Below are positions 11,018 to 19,618 of a stretch of 64,000 nt of DNA, piece after piece. Source of the stretch: Flavobacterium wongokense (GTDB taxonomy: Bacteria; Bacteroidota; Bacteroidia; Flavobacteriales; Flavobacteriaceae); assembly GCF_021608265.1 (NCBI RefSeq), contig NZ_JAKIHP010000002.1, forward strand, positions 248,001 through 312,000, read 5' to 3'. Every line of letters starts with the position of its first letter. The stretch's first letter is position 1. A program made the translations under genes and the position numbers. The notes under the pieces are model-generated. The model was given only the letters and a program-made list of their open reading frames with translations, had not been told where the DNA came from and searched no databases.

Positions 11018-11794
11018 TTATTCTTTGGTAATCCTGATGTCTTTATTGGCTGTAATTGTTTTGTTTTCCTTGAAATAATCAATGATGATATTCCGAAGTT
11101 TATAGCTCAGGTCATATTGCGCAACGCCTTTTTTGAAGAACAGCATATTGTCGCCGCCATTTGATAAATAATCGGAAGTCACAACATAATAAACTTTGTT
11201 TGTGTCTAATGGTTTTCCGTTGACCAATATGTTTTTAGGTTGATTGTCTTTGCCAATGGTAAATGTCAGCCCTTTTAAAGGATGTGGTTTTTTCTCTGTA
11301 ATGATATAATTGATCATTTCTAAAATCTGTTCGCTTTTCAAACCAATAACGATGGCGCTGTTCTCAAAAGGCATCACTTCAAAAGCGGTTCGTGCTGTTA
11401 CATTGCCTTTCGGAATGATGCTTCGGATTCCGCCGTGGTTGAGCAGGCAGATGTCGATTGATTTCTTTTCGCGCATTTGAAAAACCTTGTCCGATTTTTC
11501 AAAAGTGATATCTGCAAGGAAGTTTCCCATTGCCGTCTGCCATTCGCCCGATTTGTCCAAAGTTTCGGGAGCATTTGCCAGGACTTTATTCAAATCTTCG
11601 TCAATTTTATCGCGATAAGGTTTGATAAAGTTTTCAATTGCAGCAACTTCCGAATTCTTGTCTGTAATTCCAATTTCCCTGCCTTCAATTTTGGTTACGG
11701 CATATTTCTTTTCGGCGCAGGAAATAAAGGCTGTAAATGTTAATAATAAAACAAAATGCTTTAATACAACGTTATAGTTTTTTAGTTTTACCAT
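11018..11794 (-). CDS. 5'-nucleotidase C-terminal domain lipoprotein
   Basis: The 258-residue protein has a lipoprotein signal with the lipidation Cys at 26 (FISC). The rest matches the 5'-nucleotidase C-terminal domain, with NHGGIRS and TSDYLSNGGDNM, the motifs that bind nucleotide base and phosphate in UshA-type enzymes. No metallophosphatase domain is present. The next gene, 4 bp downstream, supplies it. I infer a two-subunit periplasmic 5'-nucleotidase, with this half lipid-anchored and the other half exported by Tat. The gene is divergent from the DUF6913-like gene. Confidence 0.9.
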   Translation of the reverse strand: MVKLKNYNVVLKHFVLLLTFTAFISCAEKKYAVTKIEGREIGITDKNSEVAAIENFIKPYRDKIDEDLNKVLANAPETLDKSGEWQTAMGNFLADITFEKSDKVFQMREKKSIDICLLNHGGIRSIIPKGNVTARTAFEVMPFENSAIVIGLKSEQILEMINYIITEKKPHPLKGLTFTIGKDNQPKNILVNGKPLDTNKVYYVVTSDYLSNGGDNMLFFKKGVAQYDLSYKLRNIIIDYFKENKTITANKDIRITKE

Positions 11795-11843
11795 CGCTTT
11801 TTGGCACTAATTTTAGTAAATTTGTAATTCAAGTAAAAGTAGT

Positions 11844-12362
11844 ATGTTTTTAAATTACTTAAAGGATTTTTCAACAAAAAAAATAGTTAAAAATAGTTTA
11901 TCCAATGTTAAACATTTAGCTTCTGATAAAGTAATAAAAACAGTAGGGATTATCTTTGACGAAAGCTATTTTTACGAAAGGGAAGCCCTGGTAAATGAAT
12001 TAATCCAAAACGGAATTGCAGAAAACGATATTAAAATCCTGGTCTTTAAGGATAAGATAAAAAAGAACGAAGTTTTTGATTATCCGGTTTTCAGCCACAA
12101 GGATTTGAGTTGGACAGGAACTGTAGATAAAAAGGAAGTAAAGGAGTTTGTGGCTGAGCCATTCGATTTATTGATTAATTATTACGATACTGAAAAAGTT
12201 GCATTACTTTTGGTTTCACATTTGTCCAAGGCTGGTTTTAAGGTAGGTTTTGCGTCCATAGATAAAAGGCTCAATCACTTTATGATTGATACCAATGCCG
12301 AAAACTACAAGGTTTTTATGGACGAACTATTCAAATATTTAAAAATTCTAAACAAAATATAA
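11844..12362 (+). CDS. DUF6913-like conserved protein upstream of dapA
   Basis: This is a 172-residue soluble protein without signal peptide or membrane segment. The text [34 protein letters not shown] and [15 protein letters not shown] resembles a small Bacteroidetes family of unknown function that I associate with DUF6913. It ends one base before dapA, so the two are almost certainly co-transcribed and perhaps translationally coupled. I do not know its function, and the neighbourhood alone does not prove a role in lysine or cell-wall precursor synthesis. A TAAATTTG box lies at 11817-11824, but no TTG at proper spacing was found. Confidence 0.75.
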   Translation: MFLNYLKDFSTKKIVKNSLSNVKHLASDKVIKTVGIIFDESYFYEREALVNELIQNGIAENDIKILVFKDKIKKNEVFDYPVFSHKDLSWTGTVDKKEVKEFVAEPFDLLINYYDTEKVALLLVSHLSKAGFKVGFASIDKRLNHFMIDTNAENYKVFMDELFKYLKILNKI

Positions 12363-12363
12363 C

Positions 12364-13248
12364 ATGCAATCATTAATTGGAACAGGAGTTGCGCTTGTTA
12401 CACCCTTCAAAAAAGATTTCTCAATAGATGTTGAAGCCTTAAAATCCATAGTAAATTTTCAGATTGATAACGGAATTGATTACCTGGTTGTTCTTGGAAC
12501 TACAGCCGAAAGCGCTACACTTTCCAAAGAAGAAAAGGAATTGGTTATAGATACTGTGGTCGAAGCCAACAAAGGAAGGCTGCCGTTAGTACTTGGTGTT
12601 GGAAGCAACAATACATCCGAAGTTGTTGCCGAATTAAAATCAAGGGATTTCAAGGATTTTGTTGCGGTTCTTTCTGTTTCGCCTTATTACAACAAACCAA
12701 CACAGGAAGGAATTTACCAGCATTTCAAAGCGATTGCTGAAGCTTCTCCGATTCCGGTGATTTTGTATAATGTTCCGGGACGCACATCAAGCAATATGCT
12801 GCCTTCAACTATCATAAGACTGGCGAATGATTTCAAAAATGTGGTTGCCGTAAAAGAAGCTGCAGGCGATATCGTGCAGGTGATGAAACTGCTTCAGGAT
12901 AAGCCAAAAGATTTTCTGGTAATTTCAGGTGATGATATGATTACACTGCCGATGATTTTGGCTGGTGGTTCTGGCGTTATTTCGGTAATTGCAGAAGGTT
13001 TTCCGAAACAATTTTCAGAAATGGTGCATCTTGGTTTGAACAAAAGAGTAGACGAAGCGTATAAACTGCATTATCTTTTAGCCGATTCCATCGATATGAT
13101 TTTTGAGCAGGGAAATCCGGCAGGAATCAAGGAAGTCTTTAAAACACTGGGCTTATCGGAGAATACAGTTCGTTTGCCTTTGGTAAATGTCGATGAAGAT
13201 TTGGCAAACCGCCTTCAGGCTTTCACCAATAAAATTGCAAAAATGTAG
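12364..13248 (+). CDS. dapA: 4-hydroxy-tetrahydrodipicolinate synthase
   Basis: DapA condenses pyruvate with aspartate semialdehyde in the first committed step toward diaminopimelate and lysine. The 294-residue protein has the usual length and all hallmark motifs: GTTAES (45-50), the catalytic Tyr in ILYNVPGR (Y135, R140) and the Schiff-base Lys in VAVKEAAGD (K164). It is a cytoplasmic TIM barrel. It follows the DUF6913-like gene by one base. A separate promoter for bamD lies just after it. Confidence 0.98.
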   Translation: MQSLIGTGVALVTPFKKDFSIDVEALKSIVNFQIDNGIDYLVVLGTTAESATLSKEEKELVIDTVVEANKGRLPLVLGVGSNNTSEVVAELKSRDFKDFVAVLSVSPYYNKPTQEGIYQHFKAIAEASPIPVILYNVPGRTSSNMLPSTIIRLANDFKNVVAVKEAAGDIVQVMKLLQDKPKDFLVISGDDMITLPMILAGGSGVISVIAEGFPKQFSEMVHLGLNKRVDEAYKLHYLLADSIDMIFEQGNPAGIKEVFKTLGLSENTVRLPLVNVDEDLANRLQAFTNKIAKM

Positions 13249-13273
13249 TTTTTTTGAACCCGAAAAAAATATT

Positions 13274-13302
13274 TTGTTATCTACAATTAATAACTAAATT
13301 TG
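13274..13302 (+). promoter_or_regulatory. Promoter candidate for the bamD-rpoZ-coaBC-porD-recN run
   Basis: TTG (13274-13276), 18 bp and TAAATTTG (13295-13302) are a full match to the flavobacterial consensus. The leader to the bamD ATG would be about 50 nt. Confidence 0.6.
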
Positions 13303-13357
13303 CAGTTGCTTTTTAAAACACAAAAAGTGTTTAAAATCAGCTGAATTAAATAAAAAA

Positions 13358-14152
13358 ATGAAGAAATTTTTAGTCCTGTTTGCTGTATTACTTTTTTTAT
13401 CGTCCTGCAGTGAATACCAAAAAGCCTTAAAATCGGAAGATACTGCTGTTAAATATGCCGCTGCAGAAAAAATGTACCTGGCAAAGAAATATGGTAAAGC
13501 CATAAGATTGTTTGAACAGCTTTCTCCGGCACTAAAAGGAAAGCCATCAGCTGAAAAGATGTTTTATATGTATGCCCAATCCTTGTATAAAACCAAGCAA
13601 TATTACTTGGCCGGATATCAGTTTGAGAGTTTTGTAGCGAGTTATCCAAAGAGCGAAAAAATTGAGGAAGCTTCATTTTTAGGAGCAAAATCATTTACGT
13701 TCCTATCGCCGGTTTATAGTTTGGATCAGACTGATACCTACAAAGCCATTGATAAGCTTCAAGCTTACATTGATACTTATCCTGAGGGTCAAAACCTTCC
13801 TGAAGCCAATACCTTGGTAAAGGCAATGAGGGAAAAACTGGAAAAGAAAGCATTTGAAAACGCAAAGATCTACCATACAATCACCGATTACAAAGCGGCA
13901 ATGGTAGCTTTTGACAACTTTCTTATTAATTTCCCGGGAACTTCATACAAAGAGCAGGCATTATATTATAAATTTGACTCTGCCTATTTGTTAGCAATAA
14001 ATAGTGTTCCTGCCAAAATGCAGGAAAGGCTTGAAAATGCAAAAGCTGCTTATTCGAGTTTGGTGAAATTTAAAGCTGATTCTGAATACAAAGCAAAAGC
14101 CGATGAAAAGTTGGCGCGAATTGAAAACGATTTAAAACAATATTCTAAATAA
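13358..14152 (+). CDS. bamD: Outer-membrane assembly lipoprotein BamD
   Basis: BamD is the TPR lipoprotein of the BAM complex that inserts beta-barrel proteins into the outer membrane. The 264-residue product has a lipoprotein signal with Cys at 17 (LSSC), then TPR-like helical pairs such as YAAAEKMYLAKKYGKAIRLFEQL and YYLAGYQFESFVASYPKS. The order bamD-rpoZ-coaBC is typical of Bacteroidetes. rpoZ starts 6 bp after the stop, so this is an operon. The start is fixed by the signal peptide. Confidence 0.95.
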   Translation: MKKFLVLFAVLLFLSSCSEYQKALKSEDTAVKYAAAEKMYLAKKYGKAIRLFEQLSPALKGKPSAEKMFYMYAQSLYKTKQYYLAGYQFESFVASYPKSEKIEEASFLGAKSFTFLSPVYSLDQTDTYKAIDKLQAYIDTYPEGQNLPEANTLVKAMREKLEKKAFENAKIYHTITDYKAAMVAFDNFLINFPGTSYKEQALYYKFDSAYLLAINSVPAKMQERLENAKAAYSSLVKFKADSEYKAKADEKLARIENDLKQYSK

Positions 14153-14158
14153 AAAGTC

Positions 14159-14479
14159 ATGGATTTAAAAAAGACGAATGCACCAGTAAACACAGTTACT
14201 TATAATAAGACTGCGATTGAAGAGCGTACTGGCAATGTTTATGAGGCAATTACAATAATGGCTAAAAGAGCAAACCAAATCAATTCTGAAATCAAAAAAG
14301 AATTGACCGAGAAATTGGAAGAGTTTGCTACTTACAACGATAGTCTTGAAGAAATCTTCGAAAACAAAGAGCAGATCGAAGTTTCTAAATACTACGAAAA
14401 ATTACCAAAACCACACGCATTGGCTGTTCAGGAATGGCTTGATGACAAAATTTACTACAGAGATACTACAAAAGACTAA
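14159..14479 (+). CDS. rpoZ: RNA polymerase omega subunit
   Basis: The 106-residue protein matches the Bacteroidetes form of omega, the small subunit that helps fold and assemble beta prime in RNA polymerase. Visible landmarks are NVYEAITIMAKRANQI near residues 24-40, where the E. coli protein has its conserved helix, and a charged second half (LTEKLEEFATYND). The protein is longer and more divergent than proteobacterial omega, which is normal for this phylum. It sits 6 bp after bamD and 5 bp before coaBC, as in related genomes. Confidence 0.93.
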   Translation: MDLKKTNAPVNTVTYNKTAIEERTGNVYEAITIMAKRANQINSEIKKELTEKLEEFATYNDSLEEIFENKEQIEVSKYYEKLPKPHALAVQEWLDDKIYYRDTTKD

Positions 14480-14484
14480 TTAAG

Positions 14485-15696
14485 ATGTCTGTTTTAAGCG
14501 GTAAAAAAGTACTACTCGGCATATCCGGAGGAATTGCCGCATACAAGACAGCAACGTTAGTCCGATTATTTATAAAAGCCGGTGCACATGTCCAAGTGGT
14601 CATGACACCGGCTTCTAAGGATTTTGTAACACCGCTTACGTTATCCACACTTTCCAAAAACCCGGTGCATTCCTCTTTTTATAATGAAGAGGACGCGAAT
14701 GCACAATGGAACAACCACGTCGAATTAGGGCTTTGGGCCGATTTGATGCTGATTGCTCCTGCAACTGCCAATACGCTTTCCAAAATGGCGAATGGCAATT
14801 GTGATAATCTTTTGATTGCTACTTATCTTTCTGCAAAATGTCCCGTTTACTTTGCCCCGGCTATGGATTTGGATATGCATAAACATCCGTCGACACTTTC
14901 CAGTTTTGAGCTTTTAAAGAAATTTGGCAACATTATGATTCCGGCCGAAACAGGTGAATTGGCCAGCGGATTATCTGGCGAAGGAAGAATGGCTGAGCCA
15001 GAAAACATCATCGCCTTTTTGGAAAAGGATTTGGAAAGCAAACTGCCATTAAAAGGAAAAAAAATCCTGATTACAGCTGGTCCAACTTACGAAGCAATCG
15101 ATCCGGTACGTTTTATCGGGAATCATTCTTCGGGTAAAATGGGATTTGACATTGCGTCAAAAGCAGCCGAATTGGGAGCTTCTGTAACATTAATTTCAGG
15201 GCCAACACACTTAAAAGCAAAAAATCCCGTTATTAATCTGATCCGTGTGACTTCTGCACAACAAATGTATGATGAATGCCATAAGCATTTTAAAGATATG
15301 GATGTTGCCATTTGTGCCGCTGCAGTTGCAGATTACAGGCCAAAAGTTGTTGCAGCCCAGAAGATTAAAAAAGCCGATGCGTCTTTGAGCATTGAACTGG
15401 AAAAAACGCAGGATATATTGGCATCATTAGGAAAAATAAAGAAAAATCAGTTTTTGATTGGCTTTGCGCTGGAGACCGAAAATGAAATAGATAATGCAAA
15501 GTTGAAAATTCAGAAAAAAAACTTAGATTTGATTGTTTTAAATTCGCTTCAGGATGAAGGAGCAGGTTTTGGGAAACCGACAAACAAAATCACTTTCATC
15601 GATAAGGATTTTGTGGTAGAGCCAATGGATTTGAAATCTAAGGAATTGGTTGCAACCGATATTATGAATAAAGTAATTGCTTATTATGAGAAATAG
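14485..15696 (+). CDS. coaBC: Bifunctional phosphopantothenoylcysteine decarboxylase / phosphopantothenate-cysteine ligase
   Basis: This 403-residue fusion carries out two steps of coenzyme A synthesis. The CoaC half (about 1-180) is an FMN-binding decarboxylase with GISGGIAAYK, NHVELGLWADL, APATANTLSKMANGNCDN (active-site Cys) and PAMDLDMH. The CoaB half (about 188-403) has ITAGPTYEAIDPVRFIGNHSSGKMG and AAAVADYRP, typical of the CTP-dependent ligase. The last 11 bp overlap the start of porD. A second CoA gene, coaE, lies elsewhere at 26013. Confidence 0.97.
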   Translation: MSVLSGKKVLLGISGGIAAYKTATLVRLFIKAGAHVQVVMTPASKDFVTPLTLSTLSKNPVHSSFYNEEDANAQWNNHVELGLWADLMLIAPATANTLSKMANGNCDNLLIATYLSAKCPVYFAPAMDLDMHKHPSTLSSFELLKKFGNIMIPAETGELASGLSGEGRMAEPENIIAFLEKDLESKLPLKGKKILITAGPTYEAIDPVRFIGNHSSGKMGFDIASKAAELGASVTLISGPTHLKAKNPVINLIRVTSAQQMYDECHKHFKDMDVAICAAAVADYRPKVVAAQKIKKADASLSIELEKTQDILASLGKIKKNQFLIGFALETENEIDNAKLKIQKKNLDLIVLNSLQDEGAGFGKPTNKITFIDKDFVVEPMDLKSKELVATDIMNKVIAYYEK

Positions 15697-16573
15697 AATC
15701 AGTCTTCTTTTATTGCTTTTTGTTGGAGTAGTACAGGCACAACAATTGAATTGTACCGTACAAATTAATTCAGACAAAATAGCGAGTACCAACAATCAGA
15801 TTTTTAAGAATCTAAAAACTTCGATAAGCGATTTTGTAAATAAAACCGATTGGACAGGAGAAGAATACAAGCAAAATGAAAAGATTGAATGCTCGATGGT
15901 GATTATCATCAACAGCTATGATTCCAATCAGTTTACCGCAACTTTACAGGTTCAGTCGAGCAGGCCAGTCTTCAATTCATCGTATTCGTCGCCGGTATTC
16001 AACTTTAATGACAATGATTTCAGTTTTCGTTATATAGAATTTGAAAACCTACAGTTCAATCCATCAACATTTGATTCCAATTTAGTTTCTGTTTTGGCGT
16101 ATTATAGTTATATGATCCTTGGATTTGATGCCGATACTTACAGCCCAATGGGCGGCAATAAGAACTATGAGATTGCACAGCAGATTATGACTGTTGCACA
16201 ACAAGGAGGTTACAAAGGCTGGAGCCAGTCAGAAGGAAATCAAAACCGCTATTATCTGGTTACCGATGTGATGTCGGGAACTTATGATGCTTACAGGCAG
16301 GCACTTTATCAATACCATAGGGAAGGTTTGGATACTATGAATTCCGATTTGAAAGGTGCGAAAGACAAGGTTATAGCTTCAATCAATACGCTTTCTGCTA
16401 TTTATAAAGTGCGTCCCAATGCCTTTTTAACCAGGGTGTTTTTTGATGCCAAAGTAGACGAATTGGTATCCATTTTGTCGGGTGGACCAAAGGTTTCATT
16501 ATCTGAAACTATTGATAACCTAAATAAAATGTCTCCACTCAACGTAAGTAAATGGCAATCGATTAAGTTATAA
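15686..16573 (+). CDS. porD: T9SS protein PorD (DUF4835)
   Basis: I use the ATG at 15686, giving 295 residues that begin MRNRISLLLLLFVGVVQAQQL, a clear signal peptide cut after QA. An in-frame TTG three codons earlier is less likely. The mature protein (LNCTVQINSDKIASTNNQIFKNLKTSISDFVN, then GYKGWSQSEGNQNRYYL) matches the DUF4835 family, annotated as PorD, a periplasmic or outer-membrane-associated T9SS component. The start overlaps the coaBC stop by 11 bp, implying translational coupling. The coaBC-porD-recN order is common in Bacteroidetes and helps the assignment. Confidence 0.87.
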   Translation: MRNRISLLLLLFVGVVQAQQLNCTVQINSDKIASTNNQIFKNLKTSISDFVNKTDWTGEEYKQNEKIECSMVIIINSYDSNQFTATLQVQSSRPVFNSSYSSPVFNFNDNDFSFRYIEFENLQFNPSTFDSNLVSVLAYYSYMILGFDADTYSPMGGNKNYEIAQQIMTVAQQGGYKGWSQSEGNQNRYYLVTDVMSGTYDAYRQALYQYHREGLDTMNSDLKGAKDKVIASINTLSAIYKVRPNAFLTRVFFDAKVDELVSILSGGPKVSLSETIDNLNKMSPLNVSKWQSIKL

Positions 16574-16614
16574 TTAGTACATTTACTTTTTAAACTTTCC
16601 TTCATTTCCTAAAC

Positions 16615-18267
16615 ATGATTACTTCGTTATCCATTGAAAATTTTGCGTTAATAGAAAAATTAAACATCGATTTTTCCAATGGATTTTCAATTATAACTGG
16701 CGAAACGGGAGCAGGAAAATCAATACTTCTTGGGGCATTGGGCCTAGTTTTGGGAAAACGTGCCGACCTGACGTCACTAAAAAACAAGGACGAAAAATGC
16801 ATCGTCGAAGCCAATTTTTCTATCGGTAAATACAAGCTGGAATCCTTTTTTGAATCCAATGATTTGGATTATGAAGAGGAAACCATCATTAGAAGGGAAA
16901 TCCTTCCTTCGGGCAAATCAAGGGCTTTTATCAATGACAGTCCGGTAAACCTTCAACAGCTTCAGGATTTAAGTTTTTACCTTATTGATGTGCATTCGCA
17001 GCATCAAACTCTGGAATTGTCTGAAGAAGATTATCAGTTTAAGATATTGGATTCTATTGCAAATAATCAGGAATTATTGGGCGAATATCAGGCTTTGCTT
17101 AAAACATACCGTGTGGCAAAATCAACTTTGGAATCGAAGAAAAATGAATTTTCAACGATTCTCAAGGAAAAGGATTATAATGAGTTCCTGTACAACGAAC
17201 TGGAATCGGCAAATTTAAAACATGGTGAACTAGAGGAACTCGAACAACAGTATCAGTCCTTGAACAATGTCGAATTCATAAAGGAAAACCTCGACAAACT
17301 TTTGTCAATGGCAAATGAGGATGAATTTGGAATCCTGAAAAATCTCAAAGAGTTTAAAGCAACGCTTCAAAAAAATGCTGGTTTTTCGACTGAATATCAA
17401 TCGGTTTTAGAAAGGACAAATAGCATTTTAATAGAGTTTGATGATATTGTAAAGGAACTGAACCGCGAATCGGAATTGGTTTATAATGACCCTGAAAAAC
17501 TCGAAGCAATCAATCAAAAACTACAGTTGATTTACAACCTGCAGAAAAAACACAACGTTTTGACTGTTGAAGAGTTATTGGAAATCCAGGCTTCCTTGGA
17601 AAGCAAAGTGGTTTCTGTTTCCAATTTGGAAGAAGAAATCGCAAAACTTGAAAATGATATAACGGATTTTGAATCTCAATTGGATGTCATTGCTCTAAAA
17701 ATAAGCAGGAGCAGGAGTGAAGCTGTTCCAAATTTATCTGAAAAACTCATTGCCATCCTGAATCAGTTAGGCATGCCGAATGTCAGGTTTAAGATTGAAA
17801 TCAGGTCATCTGCTACATATCACAATAATGGGAAAGACAGCCTTGAATTTTTGTTTTCGGGAAATAAAGGAACCGATTTTGGCCTGTTGAAAAAAGTAGC
17901 TTCCGGTGGTGAAATGTCGAGGATAATGTTGGCTGTAAAATCGATTCTATCACAATATTCAAAACTGCCTACTATCATTTTTGATGAAATTGACACTGGT
18001 GTTTCGGGTGAAATTGCCAATAAGATTGGAGAAATCATGCGGGACATGAGTAAAACGATGCAGGTTTTTGCCATAACGCATTTGCCACAAATTGCAGCTA
18101 AAGGAACCAAGCATTATAAAGTATTCAAAACCGTGATGGGAGAAAATACCGTTTCCGAATTGAAATTATTGAATACTGAAGAGCGAATAATTGAAATTGC
18201 AGAAATGCTTTCGGGTAAGGATATTTCAGATTCGGCAGTGAATCATGCCAAGGCATTGCTGAATTAA
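16615..18267 (+). CDS. recN: DNA repair protein RecN
   Basis: RecN is an SMC-like ATPase that acts early in double-strand break repair. The 550-residue protein has the Walker A motif GETGAGKS (29-36), a long coiled-coil middle (about 150-370), the ABC signature ASGGEMSRIML and the Walker B sequence TIIFDEIDTGVSG followed by ITHLPQIAA. Length and motif order are complete. It lies 41 bp after porD and probably ends the bamD transcript. Confidence 0.97.
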   Translation: MITSLSIENFALIEKLNIDFSNGFSIITGETGAGKSILLGALGLVLGKRADLTSLKNKDEKCIVEANFSIGKYKLESFFESNDLDYEEETIIRREILPSGKSRAFINDSPVNLQQLQDLSFYLIDVHSQHQTLELSEEDYQFKILDSIANNQELLGEYQALLKTYRVAKSTLESKKNEFSTILKEKDYNEFLYNELESANLKHGELEELEQQYQSLNNVEFIKENLDKLLSMANEDEFGILKNLKEFKATLQKNAGFSTEYQSVLERTNSILIEFDDIVKELNRESELVYNDPEKLEAINQKLQLIYNLQKKHNVLTVEELLEIQASLESKVVSVSNLEEEIAKLENDITDFESQLDVIALKISRSRSEAVPNLSEKLIAILNQLGMPNVRFKIEIRSSATYHNNGKDSLEFLFSGNKGTDFGLLKKVASGGEMSRIMLAVKSILSQYSKLPTIIFDEIDTGVSGEIANKIGEIMRDMSKTMQVFAITHLPQIAAKGTKHYKVFKTVMGENTVSELKLLNTEERIIEIAEMLSGKDISDSAVNHAKALLN

Positions 18268-18288
18268 AATCCGAATTCATTACTTTTG
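18256..18288 (+). promoter_or_regulatory. Candidate promoter for fabV
   Basis: TTG (18256-18258), a 22-bp spacer and TACTTTTG (18281-18288). The spacer is at the long end of the usual range. The TTG lies inside the end of recN. Confidence 0.45.
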
Positions 18289-18323
18289 TAACACATAAAA
18301 ACTAATCTAAAAATATTTATAAT

Positions 18324-19517
18324 ATGATTATCGAACCAAGAATGCGAGGATTTATTTGTTTGACTGCACATCCTGATGGTTGTGCTGAAAATGTCAAAAA
18401 CCAAATTGAATATGTGAAATCAAAAGGTCACATTGAAGGCGCAAAGAAAGTATTGGTCATTGGAGCTTCAACCGGTTTTGGTTTGGCCTCAAGGATTACA
18501 AGTGCTTTTGGTTCAGGAGCTGGAACGATTGGAGTTTTCTTTGAAAAAGCACCTGCAGAAGGAAAGACTGCAACTCCGGGTTGGTACAATTCGGCTGCAT
18601 TTGAAACCGAAGCACATAAGGCAGGTTTGTATGCAAAGAGTATTAATGGAGACGCGTTTTCGAATGAAGTAAAACAACAGACAATTGATTTAATCAAAAC
18701 TGATTTAGGTAAAGTTGACATGGTAATCTATAGTTTGGCTTCGCCTGTCAGGATGCATCCGGTTACAGGAGTTTTGCATCGTTCAGTGTTAAAACCTATT
18801 GGCCAGAAGTTTACAAATAAGACTGTTGATTTCCATACAGGAATTGTTTCTGAAGTCAGCATTGACCCGGCAAACCAGGAAGATATTGACAATACGGTAG
18901 TCGTAATGGGTGGCGAAGATTGGGCTATGTGGATGGATGCTTTGAAAGGAGCCGGTGTTTTAGCTGATGGCGCTACCACAATTGCTTATTCTTATATCGG
19001 ACCGGAAGTTACTGAAGCAGTTTATAGAAAAGGAACCATTGGACGCGCCAAAGATGATTTGGAAGCTACTGCATTTAAAATTACAGACAGTTTGAAATCA
19101 TTAAACGGAAAAGCTTATGTTTCCGTAAACAAGGCATTGGTAACCCAGGCTAGTTCTGCGATTCCGGTAATTCCTTTGTATATTTCGTTATTGTACAAGA
19201 CAATGAAGGAAGCAAATGTGCATGAAGGTTGTATTGAGCAAATCCAGAGATTATTCGCTGAAAGGCTTTATAAGGGAGAAGAGGTTCCAACTGATGAAAA
19301 AGGAAGGATTAGGATTGATGATTGGGAAATGCGTGATGATATCCAGGATAAGGTAAAAGAATTGTGGGCAAAAGCAACAAGCGAAAACCTTACTGAAATA
19401 GGAGATTTAGCAGGTTATAAGCAAGACTTCCTGAATCTTTTTGGTTTCGGGTTTGACAAAGTAGATTACAAGGCTGATGCGAATGAACTGGTTCAGATAG
19501 ACAGCATTAAAAATTAA
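18324..19517 (+). CDS. fabV: Enoyl-ACP reductase FabV (trans-2-enoyl-CoA reductase)
   Basis: FabV performs the final NADH-dependent reduction in each fatty-acid elongation cycle and is typically tolerant to triclosan. The 397-residue length is standard. Visible features are the dinucleotide-binding GASTGFGLASR (48-58), MVIYSLASPVR, and the catalytic Tyr-(x8)-Lys pair in YRKGTIGRAK (Y234, K243). The gene is monocistronic, between a promoter candidate at 18256 and a terminator at 19542. The acyl-ACP thioesterase at 29107 is a second fatty-acid gene in the window but is not linked to it. Confidence 0.97.
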   Translation: MIIEPRMRGFICLTAHPDGCAENVKNQIEYVKSKGHIEGAKKVLVIGASTGFGLASRITSAFGSGAGTIGVFFEKAPAEGKTATPGWYNSAAFETEAHKAGLYAKSINGDAFSNEVKQQTIDLIKTDLGKVDMVIYSLASPVRMHPVTGVLHRSVLKPIGQKFTNKTVDFHTGIVSEVSIDPANQEDIDNTVVVMGGEDWAMWMDALKGAGVLADGATTIAYSYIGPEVTEAVYRKGTIGRAKDDLEATAFKITDSLKSLNGKAYVSVNKALVTQASSAIPVIPLYISLLYKTMKEANVHEGCIEQIQRLFAERLYKGEEVPTDEKGRIRIDDWEMRDDIQDKVKELWAKATSENLTEIGDLAGYKQDFLNLFGFGFDKVDYKADANELVQIDSIKN

Positions 19518-19541
19518 CACATTTATTAGAATTTTTAAATT

Positions 19542-19572
19542 AAAACTCACAATTTATTTGTGAGTTTTTTTT
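19542..19572 (+). terminator. Terminator after fabV
   Basis: ACTCACAA (19545-19552) pairs with TTGTGAGT (19558-19565) around a 5-nt loop and is followed by a run of T to 19572. Confidence 0.88.
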
Positions 19573-19588
19573 ATTATCCCTACTTTTA
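19558..19588 (+). promoter_or_regulatory. Weak promoter candidate for the 805-residue T9SS gene
   Basis: TTG (19558-19560), 20 bp and TACTTTTA (19581-19588), with one mismatch to TAnnTTTG. It overlaps the fabV terminator. Confidence 0.3.
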
Positions 19589-19618
19589 TTGCTATTAACT
19601 TTTTAAACACTATACAAT

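Noticed and set aside
11014..11082. N-terminal extension of the metallophosphatase to 11082
   Set aside because: It would overlap the upstream lipoprotein gene by 65 bp and hide the twin-arginine signal. ATG 11013 fits both signal and operon spacing.
11801..11824. Promoter TTG / TAAATTTG for the DUF6913-like gene
   Set aside because: The -7 box is good, but the nearest TTG is only 13 bp away, too short for the consensus.
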